Shown here piece by piece: positions 1 through 4,145 of a DNA stretch of 5,833 bases (positions are counted from its first letter, which is position 1; every line of letters begins with the position of its first letter). The notes beneath the pieces are model-generated. The model saw only the letters and a list, made by a program, of their open reading frames with translations, ran no database searches and was not told the origin of the DNA. The stretch comes from a bacterium. Lineage in GTDB: Bacteria > Desulfobacterota > DSWW01. The translations under genes and the position numbers were made by a program. The stretch lies in NCBI GenBank assembly GCA_030609865.1, contig JAUWSZ010000198.1:1-5833 (forward strand). The letters are read 5' to 3'.

Positions 1-2
1 CG

Positions 3-359
3 CCCGGCAGCAGGGGAAACGCCTACGGTATCGGGCTCGCGGACGTGACCACACGGGCCGTGGTCCGGGCCATGGACCACGCAAGCATGCAGGCCAATGC
101 CATGACGAGCACCTTTGTGGAGAGGGTTCGGGTGCCCCTGGCCCTGCCTTCCGACCGGCAGGCCATCGAGGCTGCCGTGTCGACCTGCAATCACCCGGAC
201 CTTCAGACCCTCAAGCTGGGACGAATCCAGAACACCCTTCACCTCGAGGAGTTGCACGTCTCGGAGAGCCTGCTGAATGCGGCATCGAAAACAGTAGACG
301 TGCTGGAAGGGCCGCTGGAATGGCCGTTCGACGATCAGGGAAACCTGGATCTCGCCTGA
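3..359 (+). CDS. C-terminal fragment of a LarA/DUF2088-like (nickel-pincer isomerase group) protein
   Basis: The reading frame is open from the first bases of the window to a TGA at 357-359, so the start and most of the protein lie to the left. A GTG at 45 is simply an internal valine codon, because the frame continues upstream of it in the same protein style. The visible 118 residues begin with a Gly-rich stretch (GNAYGIGLADVTTR), then have a segment ending LPSDRQAIEAA, a conserved-looking IQNTLHLEELHVSESLL and an acidic end, WPFDDQGNL. From memory this pattern matches the tail of proteins annotated as lactate racemase-domain (DUF2088) or nickel-pincer-cofactor isomerases in Desulfobacterota. 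I could not verify that. The catalytic N-terminal part is not visible, so substrate and activity cannot be judged. No Rho-independent terminator with a U tract follows the stop. Confidence 0.55.
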   Translation, partial: PGSRGNAYGIGLADVTTRAVVRAMDHASMQANAMTSTFVERVRVPLALPSDRQAIEAAVSTCNHPDLQTLKLGRIQNTLHLEELHVSESLLNAASKTVDVLEGPLEWPFDDQGNLDLA

Positions 360-467
360 GACAAGAGGCCTTGCCCCCGGATGCTCACAACACGTCATCT
401 TGAGAAAAAAATTCCATACTGACCGAAAGGGGCCTTCCTTTCCCGTGCGCCCCTCCGGGGAGCCTTG

Positions 468-494
468 TTGCAAAATTAAGCAAAATCGTATAGT
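468..494 (+). promoter_or_regulatory. sigma70-like promoter for the PilZ-XRE gene
   Basis: A local AT-rich patch (roughly 470-500) interrupts GC-rich sequence. It contains TATAGT at 489-494, a five-of-six match to the -10 consensus. Upstream, TTGCAA at 468-473 gives a 15-base spacer and TTGTTG at 465-470 an 18-base spacer; both -35 candidates are imperfect. Transcription would begin near 501. That excludes the TTG start at 400 and leaves the ATG codons at 523, 544, 568 or 601 as possible starts. Confidence 0.45.
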
Positions 495-567
495 TAAATC
501 AAAATCCACGGGCTCCCGACCGATGGCACGTTGGTTGCTTATCATGGGTAGGAGAGCCGTTTCCACG

Positions 568-1212
568 ATGTCCGAAGGAACAGAGGGAATCCGGAAAGCT
601 ATGGAAGGCAGATCTTCTCCGCGCGTGAAAGTCAGAGACATCCCTGCCACGATCAGGCGAAAGGGCTTTCCCCTAACCCTGAGCAGGGCGGAGCCCGCAA
701 AAGTCATCGACATCGGGCCCAAGGGCTTGAGCCTCGTGTGCGAATCCACCCTCGAGCCGGACACCCGATTGGCAATGACGGTAATCATCCCTGACAAGAA
801 AACGATCAAGTGTTCGGGAATCGTCAGAAATGTCCGGAAGAGCGACAAGGGCTATCTTCTGGGCATCGAGTTCACGAGGCTCGCGAATCGGGACAAGAAA
901 TACCTGGCGAATAACATTCTGGAAATAGCAGAGATCGACGTTCTGGAAACCTACCGGATGCTCAAAGATCGAGTCCGCGGCTTGAGGACCGCCCTGGATC
1001 TCACCGTATCCGAACTGTCTGACCTGACGGGCGTTCCACCCGAGCGCATCGTGCAGATCGAATTCGGGATGGAAAAGACGCCTCCCGAAGATATCCTCGA
1101 AAGCATCGCGGCGGGACTGGGCGTGTCCGTGGAGGTTCTGATCGGACAGGAGCCGTACACGGACGAGGAGTTGGCCGCCGAGGTCCTAGCATCACGGTAC
1201 GCCGTCTCTTAG
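568..1212 (+). CDS. PilZ domain protein with C-terminal XRE-type helix-turn-helix (putative c-di-GMP-responsive regulator)
   Basis: This encodes 214 residues from the ATG at 568. I chose that start because AGGAGAG lies at 550-556, 11 bases upstream, and because the predicted transcript starts near 501. The frame is open back to a TTG at 400, but that N-terminal extension is basic, low-complexity and domain-free. Residues about 15-115 look like a PilZ domain: RVKVR (R19, R23) fits the RxxxR motif, and D48-I-G-P-K-G53 sits where D/NxSxxG is expected, with Gly replacing the usual Ser. A beta-rich segment follows, ending near GYLLGIEF. Residues about 132-193 read as a Cro/CI-type HTH (LRTALDLTVSELSDLTGVPPERI, then IAAGLGVSVEVLIG). 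The family's known role is c-di-GMP sensing; coupling to DNA binding is inferred from the fusion. Both domains are cytoplasmic in type, and no signal peptide or membrane segment is seen. The gene converges on the minus-strand gene ending at 1225. Confidence 0.85.
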   Translation: MSEGTEGIRKAMEGRSSPRVKVRDIPATIRRKGFPLTLSRAEPAKVIDIGPKGLSLVCESTLEPDTRLAMTVIIPDKKTIKCSGIVRNVRKSDKGYLLGIEFTRLANRDKKYLANNILEIAEIDVLETYRMLKDRVRGLRTALDLTVSELSDLTGVPPERIVQIEFGMEKTPPEDILESIAAGLGVSVEVLIGQEPYTDEELAAEVLASRYAVS

Positions 1213-1224
1213 GAGGCTGTTAGG

Positions 1225-1428
1225 CTACATTCCCTCGAGGCCCTTCTTCATTCTCCTGTCAGCGTAATAGACCAGGCACTCCTGCCTGAACTTGCAGTGC
1301 TCATCCGGCGACGAACACGCACACCCCTGCCCTTCTGCAGGCGTCTGGCAGCATTGGCGGCAGTACCCGTATCCAAACTTCTGGCACACGGCCACCGCCT
1401 CCTCATCCGGGTGAACTCTGCACTTCAC
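1225..1428 (-). CDS. small Cys-rich zinc-finger-like (B-box type) protein
   Basis: This encodes 67 residues starting at GTG (1426-1428). Nine cysteines and two histidines are present. The N-terminal part has C3-x2-H6, C15 and C23-x2-C26, the order seen in short bacterial B-box-like zinc ribbons that begin with MKCxxHP and continue AVAVC. Position 18, where relatives often have the second Cys of a CxxC pair, is Phe here (CQKFG). Further cysteines at 27, 36, 38, 45 and 51 could form a second site. The start lies 13 bases after the stop of the FabV-like gene, and a GAGG overlapping that TGA (1440-1443) can serve as the Shine-Dalgarno, so the two are probably cotranscribed and translationally coupled. 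The protein is likely cytoplasmic, with no signal or membrane segment. The function is unknown; metal binding is inferred from the Cys/His pattern. Confidence 0.75.
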   Translation of the reverse strand: MKCRVHPDEEAVAVCQKFGYGYCRQCCQTPAEGQGCACSSPDEHCKFRQECLVYYADRRMKKGLEGM

Positions 1429-1441
1429 TGCACTTCTCGCC

Positions 1442-2590
1442 TCACGGTCGAATCCATCGTTTGAAGTAGAAGTCGCTGTTCTCGTCCTCGTTCAGGCGGG
1501 TGAGGAGTTCGAGGAACCAGAGGTCGAGGGACGCCTCGTGCAGATCGAGCCTTGGGAAGGGGTTGTCACTCTCGCCCCGGACGACCCTGCCGATCCGGTC
1601 AAGCATGCCCAGGGCAAGTTCCGGCGGGTCTACGCTTCGTATGCCTTCCTTTTCCATCAGCGTTTCGTACAGGCACGCCATGGCCATCCCCCCGGGCACC
1701 ATGCTGAGGGCCTGGGTCTTCATCACGGGCAGGAAGCAGTCGATGGTCGGCCTTCCCGCACGGTAGGCGGAAGAGGTTGCGGCCTGGATGATCTCCTTGG
1801 GCAGGTACAGGCTGGTTGAATAGGCGCCTTGCCGCCCGTAGTCCGGCGACGCGGGGTCCCGGCTGCTCCGGTCGACGCTCCCACGCCAGTCGGCGAACGC
1901 GGCCGCCTCGACCCGGACCCCGGCCTTCTCGAGGGCATCGGGCAACTCGACCGCCATCGTGCCCATCGTGAACTTCGTCGCCTCGATGCTCCTCTCGTCG
2001 AGCAGCGTCAGTTCCCACTCGAACAGGCCTTCCTCGTCCACGTCTCTCACGAACACGGGCGGACAGCCGGGCAGCAGGCCGGACATGGCGGCCGCCACCG
2101 TGTTCACGTAGATGACCCGGTCCGCACCCGCTCCTTTCACTGCTTGGACGATCTGCTCGAACCTTTCCTTCTCCAGGGCCGCCCCCGTGTTCAGCCACTG
2201 GAATCGCTCCCCAATCCCGGCCTGCTCCGCCTTTTCCTTCAGGACCAGAGTGCCCTGGTACCCCAGGGATCTCTTCAGATCCCGGGCCACGATCGTGAGG
2301 CTCCCGGAGGCCCCGAGCAAATTCAGGACAGCCGTCGCCAGAGCACCCCCGACTCCTGATCCGGTGGCCCCCACGAGCAGGAAGTGTCTGCCCTCAACCC
2401 AGTCCAACGGGTAGGCGCTACGCTCCAGGCACGCCGCCTGAGACTTCCAAGTGCTTTCGATCAGGTTTCTTGCCCTTTCCGGGAAGGCGGCGATCTCTGC
2501 CGGGTCCGGCCGCCGAAGCGGCGGACCTCCCAACTTGATCCGAAGTCCGGGCGATGGGTCGGCAAAAGGACTCGCCTGGTTGTCCGCCAT
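1442..2590 (-). CDS. divergent FabV/TER-like enoyl-thioester reductase homologue
   Basis: This encodes 382 residues, with the ATG at 2588-2590 preceded by GAGGG about 10 bases upstream. Several blocks recall the FabV/trans-2-enoyl-CoA reductase family in the right order: a dinucleotide-binding loop after a beta strand (HFLLVGATGSGVGGA, residues 69-83); QAGIGERFQWLN (123-134); GADRVIYVNTVA (155-166); EWELTLL followed by IEATKFTMG (191-210); ALEKAGVRVEAAAF (219-232); KTQALSMVPG (291-300, like the family's VVTQASSAIP); LYETLMEKEGI (307-317); and RLDLHEA (347-353). The length is close to the family's ~400. FabV enzymes use Tyr-x8-Lys; here the nearest pair is Y257-x7-K265, one residue short. The N-terminal ~65 residues do not resemble the usual FabV start. 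Known members reduce enoyl-ACP or enoyl-CoA with NAD(P)H. For this protein that activity is only a possibility, and another acyl-thioester substrate or a lost activity is also plausible. It is cotranscribed with the Cys-rich gene downstream. Confidence 0.65.
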   Translation of the reverse strand: MADNQASPFADPSPGLRIKLGGPPLRRPDPAEIAAFPERARNLIESTWKSQAACLERSAYPLDWVEGRHFLLVGATGSGVGGALATAVLNLLGASGSLTIVARDLKRSLGYQGTLVLKEKAEQAGIGERFQWLNTGAALEKERFEQIVQAVKGAGADRVIYVNTVAAAMSGLLPGCPPVFVRDVDEEGLFEWELTLLDERSIEATKFTMGTMAVELPDALEKAGVRVEAAAFADWRGSVDRSSRDPASPDYGRQGAYSTSLYLPKEIIQAATSSAYRAGRPTIDCFLPVMKTQALSMVPGGMAMACLYETLMEKEGIRSVDPPELALGMLDRIGRVVRGESDNPFPRLDLHEASLDLWFLELLTRLNEDENSDFYFKRWIRP

Positions 2591-2615
2591 GTTGAGTGTC
2601 CCTCTCTTTGCAAGC

Positions 2616-2645
2616 GTTACAGTCAGAAGAGCACGTACTGGGCAA
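2616..2645 (-). promoter_or_regulatory. weak candidate promoter upstream of the FabV-like gene
   Basis: Read on the minus strand, TTGCCC (2640-2645) and TGTAAC (2616-2621) are separated by 18 bases, each matching consensus at four of six positions. Transcription would start about 20 bases before the ATG. The 169-base gap to the ferritin-like gene makes a separate promoter reasonable, but the match is weak and read-through from the ferritin-like gene is possible. Confidence 0.25.
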
Positions 2646-2759
2646 ACCAGAGGGGAAGAGTTGTTCTCGTGAGGGCCAGCCGGCTCGCGAAGGAAGCCCT
2701 TGATCTCAGGGGGGAAGACTGATTCGCTTGAAGGCCGGACGGAATCCGTCGCTACACAC

Positions 2760-3284
2760 TCACCCGCCGTCCAGGCCGTGATGCTCTCTCCTGCGGAAGT
2801 ACGACTCCGGATCGGTCATGAATTCCTCCACATCCTTCAAGGACAGATAGTGTTCGTTCTCGATCTGTGCCAGAAGGGAGAAGAACGCCTTTTCCTTCGG
2901 GTTCTGTACGCTGTCCCGGAGCATTTCGTAACTCTTTGCCCCGTTTGCCTCGAACTCGATCGCGATCCGGATCGCCTCCAGGTCGTCGTCGTCCCCCCCA
3001 CTCTTCACATCCACCCCTTTGACGGAATCCATCAGGAGATCCTTGACAACCGTGTCCTTCACCTGGAGAGGGACGGTCTCGGGCCACTTCTCCTGCTTCT
3101 CCCACTTGGCATGCAGTTCCTTCAGACGTTCGTAGTGTTCGAGTTCCTCGTCGCCGATCTGCTGGAACATCGCCTTGCCGACAGGGCTCTTCGTCCGTGC
3201 CGCATGCCTCAGGTAGAAGGCCCGTTCCTTCATCTCGTTGTTGAGGGCTGTCTCCAGCGCGTTGAGTCTTTCTTCTTCTTTCAT
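2760..3284 (-). CDS. rubrerythrin-like diiron ferritin-family protein (no rubredoxin domain)
   Basis: This encodes 174 residues. The ATG at 3282-3284 has GGAGG (3294-3298) nine bases upstream, an excellent Shine-Dalgarno. The protein is two matching halves of a four-helix bundle. Half one has E17-x6-Y24 and E47-x2-H50; half two has E112-x6-Y119 and E142-x2-H145, with the same 30-residue spacing in each half. These six residues correspond to the diiron ligands of the rubrerythrin/ferritin-like family. The halves are joined by a charged linker with a run of four Asp (98-101). There is no cysteine, so the C-terminal rubredoxin FeS(Cys)4 domain of classical rubrerythrin is absent; the end (YFRRREHHGLDGG) resembles other stand-alone members. 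Relatives act in peroxide reduction or iron handling in the cytoplasm of anaerobes. Without the rubredoxin domain, an external electron donor would be needed. Its own strong promoter lies upstream. Confidence 0.88.
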   Translation of the reverse strand: MKEEERLNALETALNNEMKERAFYLRHAARTKSPVGKAMFQQIGDEELEHYERLKELHAKWEKQEKWPETVPLQVKDTVVKDLLMDSVKGVDVKSGGDDDDLEAIRIAIEFEANGAKSYEMLRDSVQNPKEKAFFSLLAQIENEHYLSLKDVEEFMTDPESYFRRREHHGLDGG

Positions 3285-3360
3285 GCCTTCAAACCTCCGA
3301 GTGGGCTCAATCCGGGGACCATCCCTTCAGAAGAAAAGCCTTTTTTGTTAACCAATTAGA

Positions 3361-3390
3361 AATGTATCAGCAGACAAACGACCTTGTCAA
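3361..3390 (-). promoter_or_regulatory. strong sigma70-type promoter for the ferritin-like gene
   Basis: On the minus strand, a perfect TTGACA (3385-3390) is followed after 18 bases by TACATT (3361-3366), four of six. A TG one base before it makes an extended -10 (TGATACATT). Transcription would start near 3354, giving a leader of about 70 bases that ends in the GGAGG Shine-Dalgarno. A palindromic GTTAAC (3347-3352) sits right at the start region and could be an operator half-site, but no known operator consensus was recognised. Confidence 0.7.
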
Positions 3391-3543
3391 CGATCGAGCG
3401 AAAGGCCAACAATAACCTCTGGAACGCGGCCACGAATAGGCGGGCCCTCACCGCGCGTGGGGCCTGACGGCCGGGACCTTCTCAGGGCCGCGCAGATCAG
3501 GCAGGCAGACACCGAGCGCTTGCATGTTGTTCACGCCCTGTGG

Positions 3544-3560
3544 TATTCGATCATCGAATA
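3544..3560. repeat. inverted repeat A (7-bp stem, 3-base loop)
   Basis: TATTCGA (3544-3550), TCA, then TCGAATA (3554-3560) form a perfect AT-rich hairpin. It is the first of the closely spaced palindromes. No T tract follows on either side, so it is not a standard terminator. Confidence 0.6.
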
Positions 3561-3579
3561 AGAGACCAACCATGGAGCC

Positions 3580-3597
3580 CCACGGGTAGACCCGTGG
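3580..3597. repeat. hairpin B (8-bp stem, 2-base centre), paired with hairpin D
   Basis: CCACGGGT (3580-3587), AG, ACCCGTGG (3590-3597) is a perfect inverted repeat followed by TCCC. A GGAG lies at 3574-3577, two bases before the stem, which recalls the GTAG/GGAG tetranucleotide preceding REP hairpins handled by RAYT-type transposases. It shares its outer six bases on each side and the TCCC tail with hairpin D, 89 bases downstream. Confidence 0.7.
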
Positions 3598-3607
3598 TCC
3601 CATCAAA

Positions 3608-3662
3608 ACGCATGGGGCGACATCACACCGAAGCTCACAAAAGCGAGCTTCGAAGGATGCGT
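3608..3662. repeat. nested inverted repeat C (outer 6-bp stem, inner 8-bp stem)
   Basis: The outer arms ACGCAT (3608-3613) and ATGCGT (3657-3662) enclose a perfect inner hairpin: CGAAGCTC (3629-3636), an eight-base loop ACAAAAGC, and GAGCTTCG (3645-3652). Hairpins B and D flank it, 10 bases before and 6 bases after. The nesting suggests a folded RNA or single-stranded DNA structure rather than chance, but conservation cannot be tested here. Confidence 0.6.
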
Positions 3663-3668
3663 ATTCAT

Positions 3669-3686
3669 CCACGGCCAAGGCCGTGG
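3669..3686. repeat. hairpin D (8-bp stem, 2-base centre), paired with hairpin B
   Basis: CCACGGCC (3669-3676), AA, GGCCGTGG (3679-3686) is followed by TCCC. It has the same stem length, loop length and tail as hairpin B. The two innermost base pairs differ (GT/AC in B, CC/GG in D), and both partners change together so that pairing is kept. It ends 34 bases before the ATG of the membrane-protein gene. Confidence 0.7.
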
Positions 3687-3720
3687 TCCCCTGCGAAGGC
3701 GGATCGACCGGGCCGGACAA

Positions 3721-4089
3721 ATGGCGGATGCGAAGAAGGGCAAGGCCGGGAATCAAGACCTTGGCCACGTATTGCTCTTGCTCTTACAATTTGCAGGCTG
3801 GCTGCTGCTCATAGCCGCAGGGTGCCTGATCGGGCTGGCCAAGCCGGAGTCGACCACCATCGCCGACAGGATCTATCAAGTCGTTCCGCGCCAGGAATGG
3901 AACATGGATCTCATCCGGCACATCGGCGCCGTGCTGGTCGCGGCGATCGGCTGCACGCCGATAGGCCTGGTCATTTATTCTCTGGGGATGCGCCGGAAGA
4001 AATACGGCTTCCCTGTTTCGCTCATCCTGACCGGCCTGCTGGCCGTTGCCGGCCTAGTTGCCTACCTCCGCTACACGCCCGGGTTCTGA
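3721..4089 (+). CDS. small three-helix membrane protein of unknown function
   Basis: This encodes 122 residues. The start is the ATG at 3721; the Shine-Dalgarno is poor (only GGCGGA, ending about 17 bases upstream), so translation may be weak or controlled by the upstream structures. Three hydrophobic segments are evident: about residues 15-40 (Leu-rich), 68-90 and 96-116. Positive charges sit before the first helix (K5, K6, K8) and between the second and third (RRKK, 91-94), which by the positive-inside rule puts the N terminus inside and the C terminus outside. A polar loop of about 27 residues (41-67) would face outside. No known family was recognised. It is flanked by minus-strand genes and therefore transcribed alone. 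Confidence is high that it is a real protein, because the helix and charge pattern is coherent. Confidence 0.7.
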   Translation: MADAKKGKAGNQDLGHVLLLLLQFAGWLLLIAAGCLIGLAKPESTTIADRIYQVVPRQEWNMDLIRHIGAVLVAAIGCTPIGLVIYSLGMRRKKYGFPVSLILTGLLAVAGLVAYLRYTPGF

Positions 4090-4145
4090 GCCGTTCCTCA
4101 CGGGAGAGCGGATGACCGTATTCGCGAATCCACAACCCGATCACC

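Larger units (their letters stand above)
3391..3720. other. 330-base stretch without a convincing gene, carrying an inverted-repeat cluster
   Basis: Between the ferritin promoter and the membrane-protein gene no reading frame looks protein-like. The minus-strand frame at 3448-3768 and the plus-strand frame at 3540-4115 have no recognisable domain and run across the hairpins or the real gene at 3721. Bases 3391-3543 show no clear structure. Bases 3544-3690 hold four perfect inverted repeats, one of them nested inside a further stem. Because this sits directly before the gene at 3721, it may be its 5' leader, a separate small RNA, or the residue of a mobile element. Confidence 0.6.

Noticed and set aside
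59..81. 8-bp inverted repeat CGTGGTCC/GGACCACG
   Set aside because: It lies inside a protein-like coding frame; the repeat is explained by codon content and has no sign of a separate role.
425..460. Two small hairpins (GAAAGG/CCTTTC at 425-442; CCCC/GGGG at 450-460) as a terminator for the first gene
   Set aside because: The stems are short and no T tract follows.
400..567. N-terminal extension of the PilZ-XRE frame from a TTG at 400
   Set aside because: The likely promoter (-10 at 489-494) lies inside it, there is no suitable ribosome-binding site, and the extension has no domain character.
2738..2750. GACGG-AAT-CCGTC hairpin after the ferritin-like stop as a terminator
   Set aside because: It has a stem of only 5 bp and no T run on the transcribed side.
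3448..3768. Minus-strand 106-residue open frame across the hairpin region
   Set aside because: It has no recognisable domain, runs through several palindromes and overlaps the start of the better-supported membrane-protein gene; no ribosome-binding site was seen.
3540..4115. Plus-strand 191-residue open frame overlapping the membrane protein
   Set aside because: It is rich in Arg, Pro and Ser/His with no hydrophobic or domain pattern, typical of an out-of-frame reading of GC-rich coding DNA.
4090..4145. Bidirectional terminator between the membrane-protein and AOR genes (ATTCGCGAAT palindrome at 4120-4129)
   Set aside because: The palindrome has no loop room and no flanking T or A tract; no other stable hairpin was found in the 56-base gap.
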